The position numbers were made by a program, and so were the translations under genes. Below the pieces are notes generated by a model, which was given only the letters and a program-made list of their open reading frames with translations, made no database searches and was not told the origin of the DNA. Shown piece after piece: positions 44,196-55,378 of a DNA stretch of 64,000 bases. How positions within the stretch are numbered: the first letter of the stretch is position 1; the number at the start of each line of letters is the position of its first letter. The stretch lies in NCBI GenBank assembly GCA_021234155.1, contig JAJEKV010000065.1, positions 5,784,807 through 5,848,806 of the forward strand, given 5' to 3'. This stretch comes from Isoetes taiwanensis. Its lineage: Eukaryota; Streptophyta; Lycopodiopsida; Isoetales; Isoetaceae.

Positions 44196-44542
44196 TTTTG
44201 GTGTCTGGAGCTATGGACTTTGCTGTCAATCAACTGGGCCATGCACAGGCAGATTTGGCAATGATTGCCACAATAAATTCAGAAGGTTTCAACATGCATC
44301 CTTTGCCCTGTGATATTTACACAGATGGAGGACAGAATGACACTGTGCAACATGGTTCTAGAAGCTAGAGGTAAAAATGGTATGATTGAAGCAGACCAGG
44401 CGACTGCTAAATATTTTGTGGTATGCATTGCAAAACTTCAGATCTTACTTTAATGTCGATCACTGAAGATATCGCGCTTGCTTTCTTGACAGAACAAGAT
44501 TCAATCAACGTATGAGTCTGTTTTCAGTGATGGTGATGCCAA
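44196..44542 (+). pseudogene. 3-isopropylmalate dehydratase large subunit fragment
   Basis: This aconitase-family enzyme isomerises isopropylmalate in plastid leucine synthesis. One exon (44325-44420, after acceptor TTTACACAG) reads MEDRMTLCNMVLEARGKNG, and the next (44493-44542, acceptor TTGACAG, donor GTAAG) reads NKIQSTYESVFSDGDAK, as in the middle of plant large subunits. The separating intron is only 72 bp. The segment just upstream (44196-44320) may be a decayed preceding exon. The Fe-S cysteine region that should follow is missing, so this is a fragment, perhaps captured by an element. Confidence 0.68.
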
Positions 44543-45570
44543 GTAAGATTTGGGTCTGGTGTTTTTCAAGCATGTTTTGGGTCTTATGGTCTAAACATAA
44601 ATATTACCTTCTTCTTATAGATATAAAAAAGGTGTGTCCCTTGGCTTCTATGTGTCGAAATTTTCCTCCCAAGAAGTCTGTTGTCACCTTAGTTCTTCTG
44701 GAGCAGACATTAGCATAATGGTTACCTTAGTTCTTCGTGGGCATATTTGTTAATCGGTTCTTATTATCTCTTGGTGAGCTTATGAAGACAAAGCCATGGG
44801 AATGTTTTGTTCTTCTCAAGTAACATACTGCATAATAATTTTGTTCTTTTTGTTTCCTAACGCATTGGCTATTGCAGCCATTTTGGGTAAGTCTAAGGAA
44901 AGGAATTCATATCGTGTAGTTCAATTTTCTGCAGATTTATCAAGACACTTAGCTTTCCTGGTGGAATATTTTATTTCTGGAGCAACAACCTCATTCAAGT
45001 AAGCATGATATCTCTGCTTTCCTATGTCATGCTTCAATGCACAATGTAACAAACAAATAGACATAGCAATGTCCCTTCAGTTACTCTTTTTTCTAAATGG
45101 CATTTTTCCCTGCTGTCTTTGTGAGTCCTGCTCTTAAAGAAGGCATCTTTTCTACAGATGAGAATTTTAGCGAGGTAGATGTACCCCGACCTTATGTGGA
45201 CCCCAACATATCTATGATCATGTCTCCAGGAACAGGAAGCAAAAATTGCTCCTGCAAAGGCTGTTGCAAAGAGAAGATTGATTCACGGATGCAAGTGAGT
45301 AGTCTTATGTTCTGTTTGTCATTTTTTTTCCCACCCATATACTTATTCCCAGTTGGTAAATCTTTCCAGCCATGTCGAACATTGGTGCATCCAATCACGC
45401 CTCCATCTCTGCTAGATACTGTTTGCTGGTCAGTCACAGAATCACCACTATCAGCTCGATTTATGTAGGTCCGTCTTTTATTTCAGGGAATCTCACTGGA
45501 TCAGAAGTCGATTATGAGCAAGCATCGGCTCACAAGGGAAGCTTGCTTGCATCTTCAACTTTGCCATGAA
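44543..45570 (+). other. Unassigned exon-like pieces
   Basis: Two stretches look coding: 44878-45000 (YRVVQFSADLSRHLAFLVEY, then donor GTAAG) and 45160-45296 (VDVPRPYVDPNIS, NCSCKGCCKEKIDSRMQ, then donor GTGAG). They sit between splice-like signals but do not continue the dehydratase, and I do not recognise them. Confidence 0.35.
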
Positions 45571-46926
45571 TAAATGGTACTTTGTTCCTGCGTCAAAATA
45601 AAGCGGTTTCTGTTTAACCAGTTTCTGTTGTGTCAGCGGTACAAAGTTTGCTTTCTTCTGAAAATCAAGCTGTGAAATTCTCTGTTTTGTCTGTGTGCAA
45701 TCCTTTCACCAAGTCTTCAAGACAACTTTTAAGATTGCATAAAGCATAGTTGCAGACCTAAACACTAAAAAAATCATGGTTGATGAAGAAGATGGAATGG
45801 CTCCTGCAAGTTACAAGCTCCATATCAAGGCTTCATCCACTGAGTTTTGCAAAATGGCAACATGTGCATTATTTAATTTGGATGGGATACAGATGTCTGG
45901 TTTGGAAGATTAGTTTTTATTACTGAATTGTGATATTCAAAATAAAGCTACAAAGCTAATATGAAAAGTTGTCCTATCTACCTTCAAATTTGTCTTATCA
46001 ACCTCCAGATTTAGAACTTTGTTCAGTAGCTTGCACACTGTGGCACCCAAGAACGTTTATGACCTACTTTAACATCTACAGCATGTATAATATGCAGAAG
46101 GCATGTCCTATTAGCAGCTTCCACTTGAATGTGATTTGAGTTTTAAATTCTTATTTGGGTCCATTTGAATCCCAATCTTCTTCTGCTACTTCAACACCAG
46201 CAACATATATAATAATATGCAGAAGGCATGCCCTATTGGTAGCTTCTAATAGAATGTGATTTGAGTTTTAAAATAGAATGTGATTTGAGTTTTAAATTCT
46301 TATTTGGTTCCATTTGAATTCCAATCTTCTTGGCAATCGTAAAAAAAAAAAAAAACCTACTACATGATCTCACATAGCAACATGGATATGCACATAATGA
46401 TCATGTTAAAGAGATATCGAATGCGTAGTTATGAATAAACAGATGTATCTATAAGGGCTTCTTGGCATATCCATAGACATATGAAACATAAACATAAACA
46501 ATTGTATGCTATGCACATTTGATGTTGTCTCACACTCGCCGACTTAAGTCATGGGATTATAGGTATGGGATTATTGGATGATGACCTTTTAGAAGCATGG
46601 GATAATATCTAGAGTTTCATGATGTAGTCTCACATTCGCCAACTTAAGTTATGGGATGATGACCTTTTAGAAGTATAGGATAATATCTAGAGTGTCAATG
46701 TAATCTCACATTCAACAATGGAATGATGACCTTTTAGAAGTATGGAGTAATCTCTAGAATGTCTTGCTAGGAAATGTTACAAAAGAAATGCAACTAAGTA
46801 CAATACACATGACATTTGTCAGGTTCCAAATGTTAGCCCAGCAACGCTGGGCACTATTACTAGTCCATTCATGTTGGTATACATGATCATCCTATCATAA
46901 CTCCTCCAACTCGTGAAGAAATAAAT
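45571..46926. repeat. Non-coding stretch with tandem repeats
   Basis: GAATGTGATTTGAGTTTTAA occurs three times between 46130 and 46300. Three imperfect units of about 80-110 bp at 46525-46765 each hold TCTCACA, GATGACCTTTTAGAAG and TAATCTCTAGA-like strings. No gene. Confidence 0.6.
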
Positions 46927-47324
46927 TTGGTATTCCAAATGGTCAATAGTAGAGTTAATGCTTCCATAGGAAACAAGAAGGGTGAAAAACAGATACAGAT
47001 GGAGGTAGCCATGGAGCTCACTGTCAACAACTTGATAACAACTATTGATTGTGATGACATACAGTTGTGGGGGAGAGATAGAATAGACAATCTTTTGAAG
47101 CAACTTCAACCTCTTTGCAACAAAAGAAGGTATTCTTATACTCACGTTTTGATTGTAACTATTTGATTATCTTAATTTTCTAAACAGTGGTTCTGTTGTA
47201 GGATACGCCAATGGATAAATAAGAGTCTTGAAAGTAAAGTCCACCAAAAAGATGAAGTTGGAAAGATGATATACTTAAAACAGCACTGCAAATATCAATT
47301 TTTCCACGGGTTGGAATGTAATTT
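46927..47324 (+). CDS. Unknown protein, two exon-like pieces cut by the inverted-repeat element
   Basis: The first piece (to about 47130) ends DRIDNLLKQLQPLCNKR. Across a plausible short intron (donor GTATTC at about 47131, acceptor TTGTAG at 47202) the frame continues IRQWINKSLESKVHQKDEVG until the left inverted repeat at 47325. I do not recognise the family. The polarity and splice signals suggest a real host or TE gene interrupted by the repeat. Confidence 0.35.
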
Positions 47325-47930
47325 CCGGTTGAAATCTTATAGTATTTTGCGAATCTTGTTATACAGTATAGCAAATCTTGTACTTGCATACCCCACAAAT
47401 GAGGAACTTTACGTACGGTGTAGATTAAGGAATAAGGGGCGAATATGCCAATCCGACAGCTCTCGATGCCCGGAGTCACCCCCCGTGTGAATATGCACCC
47501 AAACCAAAGGGGGTTTAAGGGGGATTTTAATTTAAATGTGTTGGATCCAATGGTTATATTTATTAATGTCAATGGTAGTTATGCCCTCATAATTGTATTT
47601 TGAACGTACGAAATCAACACCATATAGTATTCCGGTTGAAATCTTATAGTATTTTGCGAATCTTGTTATCTGATATAGCAAATCTTGTACTTGCATACCC
47701 CACAAATGAGGAACTTTACGATTGTAGATTAAGGAATAAAGGCGAATATGCCAATCCGACAGACTCTCGATGCCCTGAGTCACCCCCGTGTGAATATGCA
47801 CCCAAACCAAAGGGGGTTTAAGGGGATTTTAATTTAAAATGTGTTGGATCCAATGGTTATATTTATTAATGTCAATGGTAGTTATGTGTTGGTTATTATA
47901 CTAAAAAAGTTTTTTTGGCCCTTGGGCCAT
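47325..47930. repeat. Left inverted repeat of a possible large element
   Basis: Two tandem copies (from 47325 and from 47629) of a unit starting TTCCGGTTGAAATCTTATAG and including GCACCCAAACCAAAGGGGG, TGTGTTGGATCCAATGG and TTAATGTCAATGGTAGTTAT. The inner edge has the hairpin GGCCCTTGGGCC (47917-47928) followed by an A-run. The reverse complement of the inner half is present at 63903-64000. Confidence 0.8.
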
Positions 47931-48140
47931 AAAAAAAAAAAAAAACGACGAGAATATAAAAAGACATCCAAAACATGTAGCAATATGTGTTATGTAATAT
48001 GCAGCATTAAGAAAAAAAAGGGAATATAGTAAAATGAAACATGACTAACTATAATATTAAAGTATAATGTAATATAATTATATATGCTATAAAAGAATTT
48101 TATTTAGAAATTTATTGAGTTATTGAAAATAGCAAAGGTA

Positions 48141-48768
48141 TTATAATAGTTTTGGAGCACTTAAAGTGGATAGTGGTTTAAGATAATGATACAAATCTTG
48201 GTTGATTTGCCTATCAAATAGTCTCAAATAGAGAGCGGTTAGCACATTTATTTGGCGCATAATTGCCTTTGGCCGATCTATGTCCAAACGGATATGTGCA
48301 TCAAGCATGAAGTTCTCAATTGAGCTCGGTCGTTCGGATTTGTTGCATAGACGATCGCATGTCATTGATGTATCCAACTATCCATAACGACATAACGTCA
48401 ATAGGATCCTCGCCATGTGGAGGTGGTGGTTGTGTCGATGGCGAGGAACTAACTCGAACTTGAACTTCAAACCGTTGGGCTTTCGGTACTCACGATAATT
48501 TCGGGCTCCACATTATTGCTTATTTCAGGGAATGATTATGGTGTGAAGTGGAGGTGATTCATTCGGGGCTTCTATAACCTGCATGTTAACCAAACAATTT
48601 CATGAGATTGAGCAAGTAAGAATGTAATGAAAAAATATAATATTAATCTAGATTTTTAAGTTGATGACAATTACTATAGTATACCATTCAATACCCGAAA
48701 GTGTCATTCTGCTGCAAAGGATGAGTTCCAGTTGGTGAGCATAATTTCGTTATCACCCAAATCTCCAA
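48141..48768 (-). other. Possible downstream exon(s) of the Rep gene
   Basis: On the minus strand after the Rep stop, coding-like pieces follow an acceptor near 48580: EIIVSTESPTV and HGEDPIDVMSLWIVGYINDM, then a frame (48377-48141) with DRPKAIMRQINVLTALYLRL. Frame changes separate them. They may be a C-terminal extension of Rep or a second replitron gene; not recognised. Confidence 0.35.
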
Positions 48769-50043
48769 CTACAATTGTGTTTTGAAGTCTCCGTCCAAAT
48801 ATGCGCCGATGATCTCGTGCCTGATCTTCATTAACAGGTTGGTGCTTTCGTCAAAGTACCTTGGTGGATTAGCAAATGGATTATCTCTGAGCTCTTGGCC
48901 GCGTCTTTGGATCATTATCCCAAGTGGTCCCCATAGAACTAAGGATACTTTCTCACGGGTTGCTTGGAATGGGTTCATCATTAGATCATATGCAGCTTCA
49001 ACTCTTCTTTGGTTTACATTTTGGCCATTAGTAGGTATAGCCCATTGTGTACTGAGATAGAATTTACCTGTCTTGATCATCTCCGTGATTGTGAATGTCA
49101 AGGGTGGCTTACGACGATTGGACATTCGATAATTTGCAAAGTGACAGACTTTCAGGAGCAAGTTCTTAGGGTCTAGGCAGACTGTATCTTTTATTTCTCC
49201 TGCTCCATACATCGCATATCTTTCTTTTCCTCTCATCAGTTCTTCTGATGAGACATTATGCATGCGTACACTAAAATGGGGCTTTCCAAAATCCTTCATA
49301 CAATAACCTAACATACCTTCAAAGCAATGCAGCTTTGTGTCCTTTAGTGTCCTGCACATAATTTTGGCCCCAGCTGGCTTTGTGGTGTTCCATCTCATGG
49401 CTACTTTGAGCAATGCTGCAGCACCACGTACTCCTACTGATTTCAGTTTGGCTGTGGCTTGAAAGTGCAAGTGATCTAGATTTGACCCACGCTCTGTTGC
49501 AACTAATCCTGCATGACAATGCTCAATAAAAAACTCCAAGATGTTGTCTATTAGCTTTGGATCAACATCTGCGCCTCCAATTCCTATCGTTATGGATACA
49601 TCTCCACCAACTGGGCCTTTAGTTTTGCGTTGTAGCTTGTTCTTCCCCTGCTTCTTCGTTCTTTTTCTTCTTTTTTTCTTTTGGTTATTCTCAGAGCAAT
49701 CTGTGTCACTTGGACTAGATGTATGGATGCTAATCAAATCTGTATCATCATCTTCTATGAGGGTTTGTTTTCCTTTCCTTGTCTGCCTAACAGGACTAGG
49801 ATCTCTAATAGGGCTAGATGGTCCAGGATCTTGACGTGGCGGAGACTTGTTTACATGTAATGTATTGCAAAATACCTCAACACGTTCGTTGATTTGTGCA
49901 TCTTGAGCTTCAGCGACATCTTCTTGTGCAGGATGGCTTATCTCGTACGTGATGCCTTCTGCTTGTATAACTCCCATTCGTGATGTTGAGGTTGAGCCTC
50001 GTCTGTTTCGTGCCATTCGTCTCATTGTAATAGCTGCGACCAT
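48769..50043 (-). CDS. Replitron-type Rep: single-tyrosine HUH endonuclease
   Basis: The protein (424 residues, uninterrupted) should nick a terminal single strand, hold it through a tyrosine and rejoin it, driving copy-type transposition in the nucleus. Residues 1-145 are disordered with acidic and basic runs (KKKRRKRTKK at 122-131, likely nuclear signal). The endonuclease core begins near 148 (VSITIGI). The metal-binding HUH motif is LDHLH at 189-193, and the catalytic motif is GYCMKD with Y247 and K250. There is one candidate tyrosine and no helicase domain, so it fits replitrons and not Helitrons. Residues about 290-424 would be the adjacent domain reported for replitron Reps. The start is the first ATG; repeats of 101 bp lie just upstream. 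Confidence 0.75.
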   Translation of the reverse strand: MVAAITMRRMARNRRGSTSTSRMGVIQAEGITYEISHPAQEDVAEAQDAQINERVEVFCNTLHVNKSPPRQDPGPSSPIRDPSPVRQTRKGKQTLIEDDDTDLISIHTSSPSDTDCSENNQKKKRRKRTKKQGKNKLQRKTKGPVGGDVSITIGIGGADVDPKLIDNILEFFIEHCHAGLVATERGSNLDHLHFQATAKLKSVGVRGAAALLKVAMRWNTTKPAGAKIMCRTLKDTKLHCFEGMLGYCMKDFGKPHFSVRMHNVSSEELMRGKERYAMYGAGEIKDTVCLDPKNLLLKVCHFANYRMSNRRKPPLTFTITEMIKTGKFYLSTQWAIPTNGQNVNQRRVEAAYDLMMNPFQATREKVSLVLWGPLGIMIQRRGQELRDNPFANPPRYFDESTNLLMKIRHEIIGAYLDGDFKTQL

Positions 50044-50055
50044 TAAAAAAACAAT

Positions 50056-50243
50056 ACAAGGTTAAAAGTTTTATATAGCATTATAATAAGAAAAACACAA
50101 GCTTGTAATTGTAATTGGAAATTAACCTAAGCAATGGTTGGTCACGTTAGACAAACACAAGGTTAGAAGGAATATGTAGCATTATAGTAAGAATAACACA
50201 AGCTTGTAATTGTAATTGGATATTAATCTAAGCAATGGTTGGT
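50056..50243. repeat. 101-bp tandem direct repeats upstream of Rep
   Basis: Two units share CAAGGTTA(A/G)AAG, AGCATTATA(A/G)TAAGAA, CACAAGCTTGTAATTGTAAT and CTAAGCAATGGTTGGT. They may be the promoter or the direct repeat of the element's terminus. Confidence 0.8.
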
Positions 50244-51560
50244 TTTTGAGAGGAGGGGTTCCATTTTTGTTTTCCAGGAATAAAGGATGGTTTCGAAGGT
50301 CGTCATTTCAGAGTTGTTTAGAAAATGGATAGGCAAATTTGTTGGGGCAGGGTTAGGGTTTCCTGAGGAGTTGCGTTTGCAGGAGGTTAGGGTTTTCGGA
50401 TTGGCCATGCCATGGAGATTTATGCAGTTGCGTTTGGCGGGGGAGCAAGCCAGCAGGGTATCATCAAAGTTTTTCTTGTTAGGGTATTGGTTCTGGCATG
50501 CGAATCGTGAATCTCGAATCGTCGCGGCAGTTCATTTTGCCATGCGTTTTATCGTTTTGGATTCAAAAAAAGAATGCTAGGTTCGGTTTTGGCCCCGCAT
50601 GCGGGCTTTTCGGTGTCCGGTTTGAACGAAGGCAAAAACGAGCATTGGTGCGGCATGCGGTCGGGCTCCGAGATCCGTAATAAGGCACAAATGGTAAAGG
50701 TAGGGGGAAGTTGAGGATGTTTTAGCGGATCTTTTTCCATCTCCACTTCACCATCCTAGAAATCTCCCTGCACGTTAGAATCCCGTGAACCAAAAGCAAA
50801 TAACACAACACTTTCTGTAAACTGTTTAAAGAAGATAAATACAGTGGGAATGTTTGGGATTCAAGAAAAGGATTGGGCCTGGCATGCAGATTCTAATGCT
50901 AGGTGTATTGCTAGGTTTGGTTTGGCCCCTCGCCATGCAGGTTTTATTTATCCGGTTAAACAAGTACAACAGGATTGGGTCCGGCATGCAGGTCTCGGGC
51001 TTCGCCCCGCACTAAGGCAATGATGCTAGCGAGAGGTGAAGTTGAGGATGCACAGATGCTAAGCAGAGGGGAAGTTGAGGATGTTATAGCCTGATCTCTT
51101 TCCATCTCCACTTCACCATGCTAGAAATCTCCCTGCACGTTACAATCTTGAGAACCAAAACCAAATAACACAACACTTTGTGTAGAATGTTTAAAAAAGA
51201 TGAATGCAATATGAAGCATAAAAACCAAAAAACAGCAAAAAACAGCAAAAACACAATAACACCGTATCATGCATTGTTCCAATCTCTGCCATGAAAGATT
51301 GTCTGTCATGAAAGAGCACAAACTTCCATACCACAACTGTTGGATGAGGATAGAGGGAGACGGTTCAGCGCGACGGCACGACGGGTAATACCACCACAAG
51401 AGCTTCTGAGAGAACAGAGCTTTGCTGGGTTCATGCATATGAATAAGGAGCTCGGCATAAGAACCGTTAGATTGTTAAAGCTAATCCACATCAACGCTCC
51501 AGAAAAGCTGCACTCTAGAAATACTGTTTAGTATGGCCCAATGAATACAGCACCGAAATC
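50244..51560. other. Spacer with a 360-bp-period repeat
   Basis: The block GGGGAAGTTGAGGATGTT followed by TTTCCATCTCCACTTCACCAT and ATCTCCCTGCACGTTA occurs at 50705-50850 and 51067-51215. CpG-rich GGCATGCGG / GGCATGCAG strings precede each. No gene seen. Confidence 0.6.
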
Positions 51561-51599
51561 ATAGGAAAACCATGCCAAAAAGCGTACAAAAACACAAAA

Positions 51600-53207
51600 A
51601 AAACCCCCTGTTATAATGCTACATATATTCGAGTTGTATTCAATGATGGCCAGCCCATGGAAGGAAAGGAACGTGGATGTAAGTTCCATTGGGAACAATG
51701 TCTTCAACGACACACAAATAAGTACATATTCCAAGAACATAGACAAGAGCATCTAAATTTGTGCAGGGCCTGGAGATCAGCACCCACTGCAGAAGACGCT
51801 GAGGTTGCTTTTCAAAATATTGTCAATTGGTGGCCTGGAAAAACTAGCCCTTCAGACATAAGTTCATTAGGCTCGTGGCTAGCATGATGGCATCAAAGAG
51901 TGAGCAGATGGGGCAACTTCATGGAGGATGGAGTGAATCTAGCAACTGCAGCTCAAATCCCTAACACTAACCTATCAGAATCTGTGCATGCTAGTTGGCT
52001 AGCATCAAGAGGGTACGTGAACAAATTATCCTTGTACGATGCATGCTTGTATGATCTGTCAGAAGCTATGCTGCAAAGTGCAAAGTGCAAAGCACATAGA
52101 GAACACAATTTTGTTGGAATAGGTCCAGGGATGGATACCTTAATCTGCAGAATGGGCACTCCAGTGACTAGTAACGTTACTCCATCTGCTTGTGTCAGCG
52201 CAGTCAACTCGGCAGTTTTACATAGTGGTTTAAGGCCCATTCATGCGGTTCAGGGGGAAACAATCAGACTGTGCTTAAAAGGACAAGAGACCAAGAATAT
52301 ATATAACAAGGATATGGGTTCTGGTAGCCATCGTCCAGATAAGAGGGCCCATACTCGGTCTAGAGTTAGGGTAGATGCTTCAGCAAAACGGAACATAATC
52401 TTTGATGATGCTATATACCTTGTGCATGAGTATGATTTGCTGCCAGGAGAATGGGCTATTAGAAGAACGAGCATTAGTGAAATAAGATGTCAAGGTAGAA
52501 TAAAGTCCAATGGTCGAAGATGCAATGCTGAAATAAATAAAGTTCGTACAAAATCTACTATTGCACCATGCTTCATGGGGAGACAAAGGAAAGTAAATGG
52601 GAGAGAGGTCACACAAAGGTTTTGGTTTTGTCGTCAAAATGTGCAGCATACCTACTATCCAGCTGCAGGCATCATAGCCATACCAACTCGTCCAGTAGAT
52701 TGGCCTGTGGCAAAAGGAGTAAATATAACTAGTGCAGAGTTGGAAACATCGGAGAGAGGGAACTATTCCGTTAGAGGGATTACCCCACGGAACTCAATGC
52801 CCGATGTGACAAGTGTGAATTCTTCTACTTCTAACAGCTCTGTCCACTTCATGGAACATTTTGGGAAGCGCATGAACAGACGAGGGAAGCTTTGTGTAGA
52901 AGCTGAAATAAAGCTTAATCAAGCTTTGTTACTGGAGTGTGATATTGAGTCTGTAAAGATCAACATCACCAATAGAGATGTTGCATACCAGTTGCGTTGG
53001 CTAGATGAAACTTATACAGTGAGGGTATGCAAGCATCCCACCTGCACATGCCTGGATTTCATGGGTAGAGAACTGAAAAGGATATACATTCCATGCAAAC
53101 ATCTGATGTACGTATTTGCAAAAGTCCTAAACCATGACCCTAGATTTTTCTTGGACATCATTCAGCCTGCATTGACAGAGGATATTCTCCAAAGGGTCCT
53201 CGCCTGA
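51600..53207 (+). CDS. SWIM zinc-finger protein, MULE-transposase-like, one nonsense codon
   Basis: An upstream frame (to 51887) reads VVFNDGQPMEGKE, CKFHWEQCLQRHT and NIVNWWPGK, then TGA where WWHQR is expected (likely TGG to TGA). It continues to 53207 with NTNLSESVHASWLASRG, LYDACLYDLSEAMLQSAK and a C-terminal SWIM finger: CTCLDF at about 53044 and PCKHLMYV at about 53092 (C-x-C..C-x-H). The order, a region resembling the tail of Mutator-like transposases followed by SWIM, suggests a transposon-derived protein. The DDE catalytic core is not visible upstream, so it is truncated or a different family. It is divergent from Rep, 1.5 kb away. Confidence 0.6.
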
Positions 53208-53224
53208 GGAAGAACAACAGTTCT

Positions 53225-55378
53225 TGGTAGGAACATTTTCATATCAATTTCTAATTTATATTAAAGACCAGAGGAAGGCCAAGTAGAACAGGCAACGGGA
53301 CAGAATACACAGAGACCCGAAGGAGCAACCCCGAGGGAAGAGGCCGACAATATGAATGGTATCGAACCGTCCGGTGGGATGGCGGAGAGAGCTTTGAGGG
53401 TGCCACAAATGCGACATAATATGTCTAGTAGAGACGTGGGAGCCTGCCAGAGGAAGAGGGATATCAGCTATTCACGTGTTGGAAAGATAAGGATTTCAAG
53501 ATTGGGAGGGGAAGTCACGCCCGGCTTTGTTATGTAAAGAATAGTATAGCCAATAAGCATGTATTTTACATTCAGATATCAATAAAAGATACATGGTGTT
53601 GAATGTTCAATTGCACAACACACAAGACCTATTTCGATCATAGCATACTATCCGCCAAACGGTGACAAGCTAGAGCCGTTAGACCTAGGGGAGAGCATGA
53701 TGAAATGGAAAGAACGGGGGCCAATGGTTTACGGTAGGGACTTAAATGCCGAACTAGACAGAACAAGCACAAAGCACCTGACATTGATGAAAAACAGATG
53801 GTCGATAATACACAAAAGAAGAACACAGGAGTGGAAGAGAGATACGAGGATAAGGCAGAGGTCAACGTTAAAGGAGAATTACCGCTTGAAGTTTGCACAA
53901 ATGACGGGGGTAATCATATCTAATGGAGTGCAAAAATGGGGAGGATCGCGGGAGCTTCACGAGCCAAAAATGCACACAGAAGAGCATAGTAGACTATGTA
54001 ATTATGAATGGTCAAGCAATGGAAATAGTCGAGGGTTTATGCTACGTGAATGGCCGACGGGGAAAAGGGAAAGTCATAGACCCATCCAATTAACACTCAA
54101 AGGGGTGGGACGACCACGTCGATAAACACGCAAAAGGGGAAGAGAAAACGAGGATAAGAATCCAATTTCGGAAAAATACACGATACATTCATACAAGCAA
54201 TCGGGGAAGAAATGGGAGTGGGAATGGGGAAAGCACAAGGCGCACGACAATGGCAACGCCCTCAATGACATCATGGTGAGAGTAGCAACAGAGGTTTTTG
54301 GGAAAAGAAAAGACCCAAGAAGAAGAAGGCTCTCAAGGCATCAAAGATGGTATGATGACGAAAAGTGTGGAATAAAAAGAAGAACCAAAGAGCACATAGG
54401 GAAGGAGACATATCGCATTAAAAAGCAAATATCTATCTAAGACTATTGAAGCTAAAATGGAATAAGAACTTGCTGCAAAGATCAATGGGGGTCCGCAAAA
54501 TGTTGAAGAGGCAGCCCCGGGTTAAGGTTCCGGAGGGGACTAAAAGGAAGGGAGGGGGGGAATATGAAAAAATGAGAATGAACACACTATTGGGGCAAAA
54601 CGGATGGGAGAAATACCTGGAGAAATTATATAAGACAGGAGCATCTCCAATATCAATACCAACACTGGAGGATTCGGATAAACCATGCTTCAACATACAA
54701 GAGGTAATGATAGCCTTAAACAGGATGGCTAACCACAAAGCCCCGGATCTCTACTTATTGACGGGAAGGAATTACTAAAATGTGCTTTGAAACGAAATAG
54801 GGAAACAGTCCGCGAACATTTTCAACGGCATAATACACCACAGAGCTTCAGGGCGGTGGGCGTGCAATCGAGGTCATACCTCTACATAAGGCAGGAAGCA
54901 GGCAAGATCCAGGAAACTATAGGACAATAATGGTGAGTTCCATCTTCGCAAAATGGTTTGGAAAGGCACTGGACAGCAAATTGAAGAAGTGGGCAGAAGC
55001 CGGAAAACTGAGGGCACAAGGACAAGCAGGTTTCAGGCCGGAACACTCAACCACAGACCATCTAGTAACCCTCCGGATATTAATAGAGCAGAACAAATCA
55101 CAGGGAAGAAAGATAATTTGCTGTTTTGTAGATTTTAGGAACGCATTCGACACAGTCCCGAGAGAGAAGCTATTACAGAGGTTGATAGACATGCAAGCTC
55201 CAAGAAACATGGTAGGATCGATTGCAAGACTATACCATAGGGTATATGCGAAGATGGAGCAAGAAGGACGGCCAATAGACTGTGACACAGGCGTCAAACA
55301 AGGGTGCCCTCTATCCCCAACTCTATTTGGGATATACATAGATGCAATATGTAGCACAATAACACGGGGTTACTTTTA
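53225..55378 (+). mobile_element. Truncated LINE (endonuclease and partial RT)
   Basis: Pieces in order: endonuclease remnant YYPPNGDKLEPLDLGE and MVYGRDLNAELDRTS (53640-53770); linker; RT entry KAPDLYLLTGRN (about 54740); and an open stretch 54930-55379 with AGFRPEHSTTDHLVTLRIL, CFVDFRNAFDTVPREKL and VKQGCPLSPTLFGIYID. It stops before the YADD active site at a sharp junction (about 55376) with the dispersed repeat, so the 3' part is missing. It is a different, less GC-rich LINE than the one at 15-21 kb. Confidence 0.82.

Noticed and set aside
48769-50043. Helitron RepHel protein
   Set aside because: There is one tyrosine motif and not two, the protein ends without helicase motifs, and no helicase is seen nearby.
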